Assembly (NCBI GenBank): GCA_900177435.1
Contig: FXAI01000003.1
Coordinates: forward strand, 1 to 64,000
Direction of reading: 5' to 3'
From: Alteromonadaceae bacterium Bs31
Lineage (GTDB): Bacteria > Pseudomonadota > Gammaproteobacteria > Pseudomonadales > Cellvibrionaceae
DNA length: 64,000 bases
The position numbers and the translations under genes were made by a program. Of the stretch, positions 1-7,006 are shown piece after piece (position 1 is the stretch's first letter; each line of letters begins with the position of its first letter). The notes under the pieces were generated by a model. That model saw only the letters and a list, made by a program, of their open reading frames with translations, did not search any database and was not told the origin of the DNA.

Positions 1-259
1 CGCTGTAAACACTGCAAACAACCAATGACCTGCGTCTTAATGACCTTCAAACCCAGCGCACCGGGATAACGCAAAAGCGCCAGACAACCGTAAACACACG
101 CACAATACAGGAGGAATATTCCGACTATGTACCAGTGATTTTTTTATCACCCACCGGAGTGAGGCTCTCGCTCGCCCCGACTTTATGTCCTTCAAAAAAA
201 CGTCTTCAGTACGCGCATCTCAAAATAATTTATTTGCTATATAAAGGAACACCGGGCTC
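1..259. other. No gene recognised at left edge
   Basis: I see no convincing coding region or attC site in these bases. A short plus-strand open frame from 135 runs into the opposite cassette and has no family features, so I do not call it. An AGGAGG-like stretch sits near 110-116 but no credible start codon and frame follow it. The segment may be a further cassette body or the boundary of the array. Confidence 0.4.
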
Positions 260-319
260 GTTCAACAATTGGATAGGTCGCGGCAAGCGCGACATATCCT
301 TATTTATTATACGTAAGGT
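260..319 (-). repeat. Short attC-like recombination site, imperfect
   Basis: This 60-bp stretch begins with GTTCAAC, which fits the RYYYAAC core, and ends near GTAAGGT, an imperfect GTTRRRY core. Between them is a strong inverted repeat, GTCGCG and CGCGAC around a 5-base loop, extended by GGATA/TATCC. The stop codon of the next gene lies one base beyond, the same spacing as at the other sites in the array. I read it as the attC of the 321-614 cassette, with lower confidence because one core is not canonical. Confidence 0.45.
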
Positions 320-320
320 A

Positions 321-614
321 CTAATGCTGAGCATATTGAAGAACCCAAAATGTTCCACCTACAAGTATTAACTGTAGAATCAGGGGAAACAAAATTAGCA
401 GCCATTTTTGCATATTTGTAAGTGCACTAAATTTTATTGTAATTATTACCAAAGCGGGAATAACAGCCCACAAAATGGGCAACACCACCAATGAAACGAA
501 ATAGCCTACGTAATTGGCAACAGTGTCACCCGTATGTATGTAGTGATAATAAGTCAGAGCAGCTGAAAAGATGCTAAGGAAAATTACCAGCACTGAAACT
601 AAATATTTATTCAT
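321..614 (-). CDS. Cassette-borne small membrane protein
   Basis: A 97-residue protein of unknown function. It is strongly hydrophobic, with three predicted membrane segments at roughly residues 3-22, 33-60 and 70-92, so it probably sits in the inner membrane. The start MNKYLV lies about 15 bases inside the upstream attC (629-745) and the stop TAG touches the downstream attC (260-319), so the gene fills one integron cassette. I recognise no family. It could be an immunity-type or phage-defence accessory protein, as small membrane cassette proteins sometimes are, but nothing in the sequence shows that. Confidence 0.65.
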   Translation of the reverse strand: MNKYLVSVLVIFLSIFSAALTYYHYIHTGDTVANYVGYFVSLVVLPILWAVIPALVIITIKFSALTNMQKWLLILFPLILQLILVGGTFWVLQYAQH

Positions 615-628
615 ACTTCGATAAAAAC

Positions 629-745
629 GTATAACGCCTTGCTAAGCGGCGCCAACACGGGAGTGTAGATTTTGCCAAATAATTGCGTAGCAATGGCAAA
701 ATTGGAACGGAGTGTTGAGCGTCCGACTTGAGCAACTTGTTAGAA
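629..745 (-). repeat. attC site
   Basis: A 117-bp imperfect inverted repeat bounded by GTATAAC and GTTAGAA. The arms include ATTTTGCCA and TGGCAAAAT around a central AATAATTGCGTAGCAA. It is the 3' recombination site of the 746-1063 cassette. Confidence 0.7.
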
Positions 746-1063
746 TTATTTATCACTATATACATGCAGAATTGCAGGCAAACTCTGGTTACATCCACTT
801 AAGACAAATTCTAATTTTTGGCCAGCTATATGCGCCGCCAATATTAACGAAGTCATTTCTTTGTAGTGAGGGTGATCCGAATTCAGCTGATACAGATCGT
901 TACGGGGACACTCCTCAAGTTTAACCATCTTGGGCTGCCTAACTAATAAGCCGGTATGTCCTGAATAGTATTGGATATGACTTACGATATCAGCTTCCGT
1001 TCTTTCCGCTGAATACGCCAACCCGGAAAGAATAAAAATAAATACTAAAAATAGTTGTTTCAT
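746..1063 (-). CDS. Cassette-borne exported protein of unknown function
   Basis: A 105-residue protein with a clear Sec signal peptide: MKQ, a hydrophobic core, then a predicted cut after YSA near residue 18. The mature part is about 87 residues and has two cysteines (in EECPRN and SGCNQS) that could form a disulfide. The stop codon directly follows the attC core GTTAGAA, and the start is about 30 bases from the next attC, so it is a single-gene integron cassette. No domain is recognised. Confidence 0.7.
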   Translation of the reverse strand: MKQLFLVFIFILSGLAYSAERTEADIVSHIQYYSGHTGLLVRQPKMVKLEECPRNDLYQLNSDHPHYKEMTSLILAAHIAGQKLEFVLSGCNQSLPAILHVYSDK

Positions 1064-1092
1064 AATATTTTCTCATCAATTTAGCTATTGAG

Positions 1093-1177
1093 CTCTAACG
1101 CCAACATTTGGGGCATTTTGGTTGTTGCTGTTTTTCAAGCAACTACCAAAATGTCCCGCAAGATGTTTTTGTTAAGT
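1093..1177 (-). repeat. attC site
   Basis: An 85-bp inverted repeat bounded by CTCTAAC and GTTAAGT. Arms such as ATTTTGGTAGTTGC, read across the centre GCTGTTTTTCAAGC, pair with GCAACTACCAAAAT. It closes the 1207-1497 cassette. Confidence 0.7.
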
Positions 1178-1206
1178 GTTTTTTGACAATAGCCACTTTA
1201 AACATT

Positions 1207-1497
1207 TTAGTTTTTCCACGGCGGAATGGGCTTTTCCTCGCCGACTTCTAATTTTCCTACATGCTGTTTAATATCTTGGTAGTCTTCATGATCCTTCGGG
1301 TAAGAAAAATAACCATGAGCTATAGTACCGTCTTCTTCTTGAGATCTTAGTTGTATGGTAATTGTACCTTCAGTGTCTATAGTTGCTATACCAATCCACC
1401 CAAATTCTTCTTCGTGCGCTTTTTCCGGACCCACACTGCAAGCAACAATAGCAACCATTACGAGTGCAACAAATATATTTAATAATACGTGGCTCAT
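1207..1497 (-). CDS. Cassette-borne lipoprotein of unknown function
   Basis: About 96 residues from the ATG at 1497. An upstream in-frame ATG at 1509 would overlap the attC core, so I prefer the inner start MSHVLLN. The N-terminus is hydrophobic and ends in a lipobox, IVAC followed by S, so the protein is predicted to be lipidated and anchored in the envelope. The remainder is acidic and ends in a proline-rich tail (PIPPWKN). The function is unknown. The gene sits alone between attC sites 1093-1177 and 1508-1618. Confidence 0.65.
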   Translation of the reverse strand: MSHVLLNIFVALVMVAIVACSVGPEKAHEEEFGWIGIATIDTEGTITIQLRSQEEDGTIAHGYFSYPKDHEDYQDIKQHVGKLEVGEEKPIPPWKN

Positions 1498-1507
1498 TGC
1501 TATATAC

Positions 1508-1618
1508 ACTTAACGCCGCTATAAATTGCGGCTTTGGAGTTGATTGTTTTGTGGTAGCGTAGCGTTAAACCACAAAACGAGCAACGGAAAAGCCGTCAAT
1601 TTGATAGCCTTGTTATGT
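1508..1618 (-). repeat. attC site
   Basis: A 111-bp site bounded by ACTTAAC and GTTATGT, with long arms including ATTGTTTTGTGG pairing with CCACAAAACGAG. The same arm type recurs in the sites at 2766-2896 and 4130-4234, so these belong to one attC subtype. Confidence 0.75.
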
Positions 1619-1626
1619 GATTAATT

Positions 1627-1944
1627 TTAGCCACAACTGCCATTCTTTAACTTTTTAAACACTGGAAAATCGAGAACATTTTTATTACTTCCAATTGTTC
1701 CCTCTACAACAGCAATCACTCTGCCAAATTTAACGAGCTTCTCATATTCGTTTTGAAAACCAAAGTACTGATCGGATGTCAAAGCACCAACTTGATAGAT
1801 TTCTCCAGTTTCGCACTCCTTTATTTGTGCGTACCCTTCGGAATCAATTTTGATTTCACCCTTAACCTTTAAAAACGGCTTAGAACACAGCGTCGAACAA
1901 CCCGATATTGCGATTACAAAAATGAAGATTAATAGATATTTCAT
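1627..1944 (-). CDS. Cassette-borne lipoprotein of unknown function
   Basis: A 105-residue predicted lipoprotein: MKYLLIFIFVIA followed by the lipobox ISGC near residues 13-16. The mature protein is basic to neutral with cysteines at CSTLC, ECET and the C-terminal GSCG. It has no recognised domain. Its ATG overlaps the stop of a small frame that reads through the upstream attC (ATGA arrangement at 1941-1944), which would allow translational coupling. It is a single-gene cassette with attC 1508-1618 downstream. Confidence 0.65.
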   Translation of the reverse strand: MKYLLIFIFVIAISGCSTLCSKPFLKVKGEIKIDSEGYAQIKECETGEIYQVGALTSDQYFGFQNEYEKLVKFGRVIAVVEGTIGSNKNVLDFPVFKKLKNGSCG

Positions 1945-2081
1945 GCTAGTTTCACATAACGCCGCGCTAAACGGCCGCAGTGAAGGTGCGAAGCGCCGTA
2001 ACGAAGGTCCAAGCCCAGCTCGCTGGGCTGATGTTTGAGCGCCTTGTTATGAGCCACACTGGTTACCCTCATAGAACGCAT
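1941..2081 (-). other. Small frame reading through attC into next cassette
   Basis: A 46-codon frame starts at ATG 2081, preceded by AAAAAGG at a plausible Shine-Dalgarno distance. It runs the whole length of attC 1954-2052 and stops with a TGA that overlaps the ATG of the 1627-1944 gene as ATGA. Equivalent starts occur in the other gene-less units. The peptide follows the attC sequence (motif SVAHNKALKHQPSELGLDL), so it may not be selected as a protein. Its possible role is to carry ribosomes across the attC hairpin to the next gene. This is inference. Confidence 0.3.
1954..2052 (-). repeat. attC site, 99-bp subtype
   Basis: A 99-bp site bounded by ACATAAC and GTTATGA with arms CGCCGCGCTAAACGGCC and a central CCCAGCTCGCTGGG hairpin. 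It is near-identical to the sites at 2360, 3319 and 3724 and closes gene-less unit A. Confidence 0.85.
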
Positions 2082-2359
2082 AAACCAACCTTTTTAAGTA
2101 AACTTTACTTCCTGTGGCAACTTACTTTCCGACTACCACTTAAAAGGAACGGACAAAGCTTACCGCCAATTTTACTGCCGCAACAAGCTCCATTAATTTG
2201 CGCTTTTTGCAATTTAATGGAGCGACTAACTTGCACCCGTTTTCTACGAAGTACTTAGTTGTTGCCTACGGCTACAACTACCAAACTACGATAGAACTCT
2301 TATCGAGCTAGCACCCCACTACAAAAGTGGAAGTTAAAACTCTTAACTTTGCCCTAGCC
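2053..2359 (-). repeat. Gene-less structured cassette body, copy A
   Basis: Together with attC 1954-2052 this forms a 406-bp cassette that occurs four times in the array. No conserved protein-coding frame lies inside the body. It contains nested inverted repeats: GCTCCATTAA/TTAATGGAGC at 2187-2223, TAGTTGT-GCC/GGC-ACAACTA at 2256-2280, and a GCTAG/CTAGC-closed structure with inner CCACT/AGTGG at 2307-2358. CCTTTTTAAGT also pairs with ACTTAAAAGG. Conservation of the stems among copies suggests a structured RNA or leader. The transcribed strand is inferred to match the other cassettes. Confidence 0.6.
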
Positions 2360-2458
2360 TCATAACGCCGCGCTAAACGGCCGCAGTGAAGGCGCAAAGC
2401 GCCGTAACGGAGGTCCAAGCCCAGCTTGCTGGGCTGATGTTTGAGCGCCTTGTTATGA
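2360..2458 (-). repeat. attC site, 99-bp subtype
   Basis: Bounded by TCATAAC and GTTATGA. It differs from the site at 1954 at only a few positions and closes gene-less unit B. Confidence 0.85.
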
Positions 2459-2765
2459 GCAACACTCGTTACCCCCTTTGAACGCATAAACCACCCTTCT
2501 TAAGTAAACATTACTTCCTGTGGCAATACACTTTCCAACTACCACTTAAAAGGAACGAACAACGCTTACCGCCAATACTACTACTGCAACAAGCTCAATT
2601 AATTTGTGCCTTATGCAATTTAATTGAGCGACTAACTTGCACCCGTTTTCTACGAAGTACTTAGTTGTTGCCAAAGGCTACAACTACCAAACTAGGGTAG
2701 AACTCTTACCGAGCTAGCACCCCACTACAAATGTGGAAGTTAAAATACTTTAATTCGCCCTAGCC
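2459..2765 (-). repeat. Gene-less structured cassette body, copy B
   Basis: The second copy of the 406-bp unit (with attC 2360-2458), directly adjacent to copy A. The main stem at 2593-2629 reads GCTCAATTAA/TTAATTGAGC. The C-G pair of copy A has become A-T, a compensatory change that keeps the stem. The second hairpin keeps its stem but the loop changes from TAC to AAA. Confidence 0.6.
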
Positions 2766-2896
2766 TCATAACGCTCCGCTAATGGGCCGGAGCTGCGTTG
2801 ATTGTTTTGTGCCAGCGTAGCTGAAAAGCACAAAACGAGCAACGCAGCGGAGGTCCAAGCAGCTTTAGCTGCTGAACATTGAGCGGTTTGTTATGA
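2766..2896 (-). repeat. attC site, long subtype
   Basis: A 131-bp site bounded by TCATAAC and GTTATGA with long arms GCGTTGATTGTTTTGTG and CACAAAACGAGCAACGC. It closes the 2900-3322 cassette, which separates the two pairs of gene-less units. Confidence 0.8.
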
Positions 2897-2899
2897 GTA

Positions 2900-3322
2900 T
2901 TACCAATCGATGGCATAGTTTGAACGCCTAAAGTCACAATATTTTTTTCTAGAGGTTAAATAGCTCAATTCTAAATTATGGGCTTTGCGGTCAAACTTTT
3001 TTCCGGCATCAGGAGTGTATGATTTAAACTGCTCCTCTGCCAATAGGAATGCTTTCAACAACCCACCACCAATGACTATATTCTCTGAGTTTTTCTCTAT
3101 AAAGTACGGAGGAGTATTCCCTTTTGAATGAGATTCCAATCGCAATGCGGCCTCCATTGCTTCTTTTTCGGAGAAGTCTTTATCTGAGAATGGGTAGGAT
3201 TCGGTGAATTCGAAATACTCTTTTTCTTGCGACGTAAACACACAGAGCCCATCTGCTTGGGAAAGCCCAGAGCACATTATTGCCAATAGAACTGTAAATA
3301 CTCTAATCATAGATTTACTCAT
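2900..3322 (-). CDS. Cassette-borne exported protein of unknown function
   Basis: A 140-residue protein with a Sec signal peptide (basic start MSKSMIR, hydrophobic core to about residue 20, cut after SQA). The mature part is charged, has cysteines at LCVF and YCDF, and has a central GGGLLKAFLLAEEQF segment that looks helical. No family is recognised. The start ATG is the ATG inside the attC core GTTATGA at 3319-3325, so the recombination core supplies the start codon. A small frame reading through that attC ends 5 bases after this ATG, giving overlapping frames and possible coupling. Confidence 0.7.
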   Translation of the reverse strand: MSKSMIRVFTVLLAIMCSGLSQADGLCVFTSQEKEYFEFTESYPFSDKDFSEKEAMEAALRLESHSKGNTPPYFIEKNSENIVIGGGLLKAFLLAEEQFKSYTPDAGKKFDRKAHNLELSYLTSRKKYCDFRRSNYAIDW

Positions 3323-3417
3323 AACGCCGCGCTAAACGGCCGTAGTGAAGGCGCAAAGCGCCGTAACGGAGGTCCAAGCCCAGCTTGCTGGGCTGATGTT
3401 TGAGCGCCTTGTTATGA
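3319..3417 (-). repeat. attC site, 99-bp subtype
   Basis: Bounded by TCATAAC and GTTATGA, almost identical to the sites at 1954, 2360 and 3724. It closes gene-less unit C. Confidence 0.85.
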
Positions 3418-3723
3418 GCCACACTCATTACCCGCTTAGAACGCAAAAACCACCCTTTTTAAGTAAGTTGAACGTCCAGTGGCAAGACACTTACCGACTA
3501 CCGCTTAAAAGGAACGAACAACGCTACCGCCATTTCTTCTACCGTAACAAGCTCAATTAATTTGCACTTTCTGCAATTTAATTGAGCGAATAACTTGCAC
3601 CCGTTTTCTACGAAGTACTTAGTTGTTGCCAAAGGCTACAACTACAAAACTACGATAGAACTCTTACCGAGCAAGCACCCCACTACAAAAGTGGAAGTTA
3701 AAACTCTTAACTTTGCCCTAGCC
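3418..3723 (-). repeat. Gene-less structured cassette body, copy C
   Basis: The third copy of the unit, 405 bp with attC 3319-3417. The main stem (3551-3587) is GCTCAATTAA/TTAATTGAGC, the same pair state as copy B. The short AAGTAA hairpin near 3460 is not kept here, and the codon aligned with the ATG of the read-through frame is TTG. Confidence 0.6.
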
Positions 3724-3822
3724 TCATAACGCCGCGCTAAACGGCCGTAGTGGAGGCGCAAAGCGCCGTAACGGAGGTCCAAGCCCAGCTCGCTGGGCTG
3801 ATGTTTGAGCGCCTTGTTATGA
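3724..3822 (-). repeat. attC site, 99-bp subtype
   Basis: Bounded by TCATAAC and GTTATGA; closes gene-less unit D, which is directly adjacent to unit C. Confidence 0.85.
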
Positions 3823-4129
3823 GCCACACTCGCTAACCTCTTAGAACGCATAAACCACCCTTTTTAAGTAAACGTTACTTCCTGTGCAAACACCCTTTCC
3901 GACAACCACTTAAAAGGAACGAACAACGCTTACCGCCAATTCTACTGCCTTAACAAGCTCCATTAATTTGCGCTTTTTGCAATTTAACTGAGCGACCAAC
4001 TTGCGCCCGTTTTCTACGAAGTGCTTAGTTGTTGCCAAAGGCTACAACTACCAAACTACAATAGTACTCTTACCGAGCTAGCACCCCACTAAAAAAGCGG
4101 AAGTTAAAACTCTTAACTTTGCCCTAGCC
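3823..4129 (-). repeat. Gene-less structured cassette body, copy D
   Basis: The fourth copy of the 406-bp unit. The main stem at 3957-3993 is partly broken (GCTCCATTAA against TTAACTGAGC, two mismatched pairs), while the other hairpins are kept. This copy may be decaying or may tolerate a bulge. Confidence 0.55.
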
Positions 4130-4234
4130 TCATAACGCCGCTATGTGGTGCCGCTTTGGAGTTGGTTTGTTTTGTGCTATCAAAGCACAAAACAAAGCGA
4201 CGGAAAAGCGGTCACTACGATGGCCTTGTTAGGA
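4130..4234 (-). repeat. attC site
   Basis: A 105-bp site bounded by TCATAAC and GTTAGGA. Arms TTTGTTTTGTGCT and the complementary run AGCACAAAACAAAG are clear. The stop codon of the 4229-4690 gene lies within the core. Confidence 0.8.
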
Positions 4235-4690
4235 TAATTTGCCAGGGTTAAATTTCTTTGTAAATATCACCCCGTTAAATGTATGTGTACAACACTTACA
4301 ACAAGGCTCTAGAGTCTCGGGGCCTATTTCCGGAGCTGCGATGTGTAAGGTGTCGTTTGAGTCTACATATAAACCACTATAATAAGAGTTTTCCCCCACT
4401 CGAATATAGTCATCTGCGGACTCGTTATTTTCCGAAACCATCCAATATATTGGGGCTTCTTTATCTAGTCTTGATATTGCTTCAGAATGAACTTCACTCC
4501 AAGGCTTTCCGACTTTAGATAATAGGAACTTAAACAGCGGCGTATAATCCAGCCCCCTTTCGACACCCCGCTTCATTCCTATTGCATCAGGGTTCTTCGT
4601 ATTACGCTGATGCCGGTAATCTCCACCTGAATGATGAAACACGCCTCGGGCTCTTGTATTAACTTTTCTATAAAGCGGTTTCTTATCCAT
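4229..4690 (-). CDS. Conserved cassette-type hypothetical protein
   Basis: About 153 residues from the ATG at 4690 (MDKKPLYRKVN). Longer in-frame starts upstream fall inside the attC site and are rejected. The sequence, with LYRKVNTRARGV, a His/Gly/Arg-rich HHSGGDYRH, then GLDYTPLFKFLLSKVGKPW and APIYWMV, resembles a hypothetical family I have seen in diverse bacteria, often on mobile DNA. Its function is unknown. A cysteine cluster, CCKCC followed by H, near the C-terminus could bind metal. The N-terminus is basic and there is no signal peptide, so it is probably cytosolic. Confidence 0.7.
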   Translation of the reverse strand: MDKKPLYRKVNTRARGVFHHSGGDYRHQRNTKNPDAIGMKRGVERGLDYTPLFKFLLSKVGKPWSEVHSEAISRLDKEAPIYWMVSENNESADDYIRVGENSYYSGLYVDSNDTLHIAAPEIGPETLEPCCKCCTHTFNGVIFTKKFNPGKLS

Positions 4691-4722
4691 AGTTAAATAC
4701 GCGTTCTTCGAAATTGGTTTTA

Positions 4723-4840
4723 TCCTAACGCCGCTATAACCAGCGGCCAAAGTGGAGCTTGGATTGTGCAATAATGACGCGTAGCGGCATGCACAATTTC
4801 AAGCGTAGCTTTGGCTGTCTGGTTGATAGCATGGTTATGT
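4723..4840 (-). repeat. attC site
   Basis: A 118-bp site bounded by TCCTAAC and GTTATGT. Arms CCAAAGTGGAGCTTG and CAAGCGTAGCTTTGG pair, and the centre is GTGCAATAATGACGC. It closes the 4843-5355 cassette. Confidence 0.8.
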
Positions 4841-4842
4841 TT

Positions 4843-5355
4843 TTAACCCGGCCAATCTGGAGTTGAAGCTGTTAAAGTATACAGCCTTGAATCATAGGTA
4901 AACTCGAACACCGTGAGTACGGAGTTACCAGATTTAAAAACTACGTCTCCTATAGAATCGAGTACGACTAAACTATTTCTAGGCTTTCCATTTTCTATAG
5001 TATTGTATAAAAACCAATATAGAGAAGCCTCTACCAAAACACCACAATCTCTTTGATATCCCAAATGCGGGTATGAAAATACCTCCTTTCCGGTATAGCT
5101 AAAAACCTTAATCTCAGTTGTACCGAAAATGGCATTAGATTCGCAGGATAGGACTTGGGAATTTGAAGCAGAATGAAAGATAGGCCCCTCAAGACCCGAT
5201 ATTTCAGCTACCTCAGCATCATCTTCTAAAATTTTAACCTTAGTCTCGCAGACGTCGGATTCGGGCTTACACGTCACATCTTCAATTATTGAGTAAGAAC
5301 CAGCTAGTGCATGGCTACCCCAAAACAACATGAATAAAGCGATAATTCTGTTCAT
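4843..5355 (-). CDS. Cassette-borne exported protein of unknown function
   Basis: A 170-residue protein with an 18-residue Sec signal peptide (MNRIIALFMLFWGSHALA). The mature part is beta-rich in appearance and has four or five cysteines, two of them in the first 20 mature residues, suggesting disulfides in the periplasm. No domain is recognised. The stop lies two bases from the attC core GTTATGT and the start is about 10 bases from the next attC, a typical single-gene cassette. Confidence 0.7.
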   Translation of the reverse strand: MNRIIALFMLFWGSHALAGSYSIIEDVTCKPESDVCETKVKILEDDAEVAEISGLEGPIFHSASNSQVLSCESNAIFGTTEIKVFSYTGKEVFSYPHLGYQRDCGVLVEASLYWFLYNTIENGKPRNSLVVLDSIGDVVFKSGNSVLTVFEFTYDSRLYTLTASTPDWPG

Positions 5356-5365
5356 AGTGACCTAA

Positions 5366-5497
5366 ACATAACGCCTTTATAACCGGCAGGCAAAGTGGTG
5401 ATTATTTTGTGCGATAATTTGCGCAGCAAATGCACAAAATAAGCAGCGCTTTGACTGTCCAGCCACGTAGTGGCGATGGTTGATAAACTTGTTAGGC
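5366..5497 (-). repeat. attC site, long subtype
   Basis: A 132-bp site bounded by ACATAAC and GTTAGGC with arms such as ATTATTTTGTGC and GCACAAAATAAGC. It closes the 5501-5941 cassette. Confidence 0.8.
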
Positions 5498-5500
5498 CAT

Positions 5501-5941
5501 TTATTCAATTCCACGATTCATTCCAAGAATTTCGGTCCTAACCCAAATATCCCCTTTATCAAAACCCTCCAGCTCTAATCCTCCGCCTAAGGCTGGATCA
5601 AGCTTTGGAAAGTAAATCTGGTCACTTTCCAATTTTCCTAGATTTTTTTCGAGGACAGACAAATCATCGGGTGCTATAGGATATAAGCAGTATTGCGGGA
5701 ATGTTTCTTCTTTAAGAATCTCATTCTCGAAATCTTGAATACTGTCGAACTCACCATACCTCTTACAATTACTCCCTGGCATACTCGGATAGAACACCAA
5801 ATACTCATTCGTTTCTGGTGCTTGAAGAAAAATTGCTCCTGTGGCGGAATAACCAATGACCATTGTGTAGTGCCACATATGTTTTTCCCAGCACCCCAGA
5901 ACATTTCTACTTATAGGTTTATCTAATAACTTGTAAATCAT
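5501..5941 (-). CDS. DUF1851 / Tdi1-like protein (possible immunity protein)
   Basis: A 146-residue soluble protein. The pattern of a GYSATGAIFLQAPETNEYLVFYP strand block, an aspartate-containing linker (FDSIQDFENEIL), a YCLYPIAPD segment and a C-terminal GDIWVRTEILGM resembles the DUF1851/Tdi1 C-terminal family. Members of that family act as immunity proteins against ADP-ribosyl or NADase type secreted toxins in some bacteria. The match is by eye and moderate. No partner toxin lies in this cassette, so it could be an orphan immunity gene. It is flanked by attC sites on both sides. Confidence 0.5.
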   Translation of the reverse strand: MIYKLLDKPISRNVLGCWEKHMWHYTMVIGYSATGAIFLQAPETNEYLVFYPSMPGSNCKRYGEFDSIQDFENEILKEETFPQYCLYPIAPDDLSVLEKNLGKLESDQIYFPKLDPALGGGLELEGFDKGDIWVRTEILGMNRGIE

Positions 5942-5957
5942 TGTTTATCCTTGGAGT

Positions 5958-6018
5958 GCCTAACGCCCGCGTAATAGGCGCGAGCTTGCGAGCGTCCTAA
6001 TTGACGCGATTGTTATGT
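5958..6018 (-). repeat. attC site, short 61-bp subtype
   Basis: A compact site with a canonical GCCTAAC core and GTTATGT. The inner stem is GCGCGAG/CTTGCG-like with GCGTC and GACGC arms. It closes the TIR-like cassette. Confidence 0.8.
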
Positions 6019-6026
6019 GAGTTTCG

Positions 6027-6878
6027 CTAGAACGGAAATTCATCGCACACGACATCAAGTGATAACTCATAGTCAAAGTTCCCTTCTGATGTAACCAACC
6101 TTAATATTGTTCGGCCAGAAACCCTATACTCGCTCTTCATTTCTTCACCTTTATGCGCAAAAGCAAGATACTTAGTGCCAGAAAACTTGAGCTGCGCCCA
6201 TGAGTTCTTGTGAAACTTTCTTAAAGGAGGCATTATAAAATGACGTTTTCCGAAGTCCGGAATATCTGATTCGGTTGATGGGCATTCTTTCCCATCTTGC
6301 TCTAATTCCCAGCCCTTTGTCGAATAGAAGTAAATGGCTTCAATCTCTGCCGAGGTTTTTGCGGAGTCATTTAGCAAGTCAATTTTAAATTCTACTTTTC
6401 CTTTTGCGTAACTCTTGGTTTTCTCAAGTTCCCCATATGTATTTTTTAAATTTACCTTTACATGACTAGCCTTTACATTTTCAATCTGCTTCTTTGCCCA
6501 AGAAAGTTCATCAGTAAGCATAGCTCTAAGGTTCGAAATTGAATCTCCGTAGACAATATGTCGGTGATGCTTTAAGTCAAAAGGGATATCATTGGTTTCA
6601 CTAGTTAACAGAAGGCATATTTTCTCTTTCGCGTGCGCATACCCGACCTCATAAAACACATTTGGGTTTTGCCCTGACATATCTGCAATAATTATGTCAG
6701 CAGCATCAATCTGCCTGTATATACGCTCAAGGATTCCCTCTTGGAATATTTGCTCGTCTACTCTCTCAGCAATGATATCAAGTTGTGCTGCCGTTTCTTT
6801 GATGCCCATTTTGTATATATCATCAAAAGATTTATCAAAAGGCATTAAGACAAAAGCAAAAATATTCTCAGTGCTCAC
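6027..6878 (-). CDS. TIR-like / nucleoside-deoxyribosyltransferase-like protein
   Basis: A 283-residue soluble protein. Residues 7-115 form a Rossmann-like TIR/nucleoside-2-deoxyribosyltransferase fold: FVLMPFDKSFDDIY, then ADIIIADMSGQNPNVFYEVGYAHA with glutamate E77 at the place of the catalytic Glu of these families, and ICLLLT. The C-terminal half (about 140-283) is a separate beta-rich region I cannot name. TIR-type bacterial proteins often consume NAD+ or make cyclic ADP-ribose signals in phage defence; whether this one is an enzyme is inference. It is a single-gene integron cassette (attC 5958-6018 downstream, 6893-7006 upstream). Confidence 0.65.
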   Translation of the reverse strand: MSTENIFAFVLMPFDKSFDDIYKMGIKETAAQLDIIAERVDEQIFQEGILERIYRQIDAADIIIADMSGQNPNVFYEVGYAHAKEKICLLLTSETNDIPFDLKHHRHIVYGDSISNLRAMLTDELSWAKKQIENVKASHVKVNLKNTYGELEKTKSYAKGKVEFKIDLLNDSAKTSAEIEAIYFYSTKGWELEQDGKECPSTESDIPDFGKRHFIMPPLRKFHKNSWAQLKFSGTKYLAFAHKGEEMKSEYRVSGRTILRLVTSEGNFDYELSLDVVCDEFPF

Positions 6879-6892
6879 ACACTCTCCTTTTC

Positions 6893-7006
6893 ACATAACG
6901 CCGCTAGAACCTGCACTGCGTGTGAAGCAGCTTTTTGGTGTAAAGTGGCGCAGCCACACCAAAAAGAAGCGTAGCACGCAGTGTCAGGTTGCTAGCTTGG
7001 TTAGGC
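6893..7006 (-). repeat. attC site
   Basis: A 114-bp site bounded by ACATAAC and GTTAGGC. Arms GCTTTTTGGTGT and ACACCAAAAAGAAGC are complementary, as are CTGCACTGCGTG and CACGCAGTGTCAG. It closes the first cassette of the array. Confidence 0.85.

Noticed and set aside
135-371. Plus-strand 78-codon frame at the left end
   Set aside because: It overlaps the attC-like site and the opposite cassette gene, has no ribosome-binding site and no recognisable composition.
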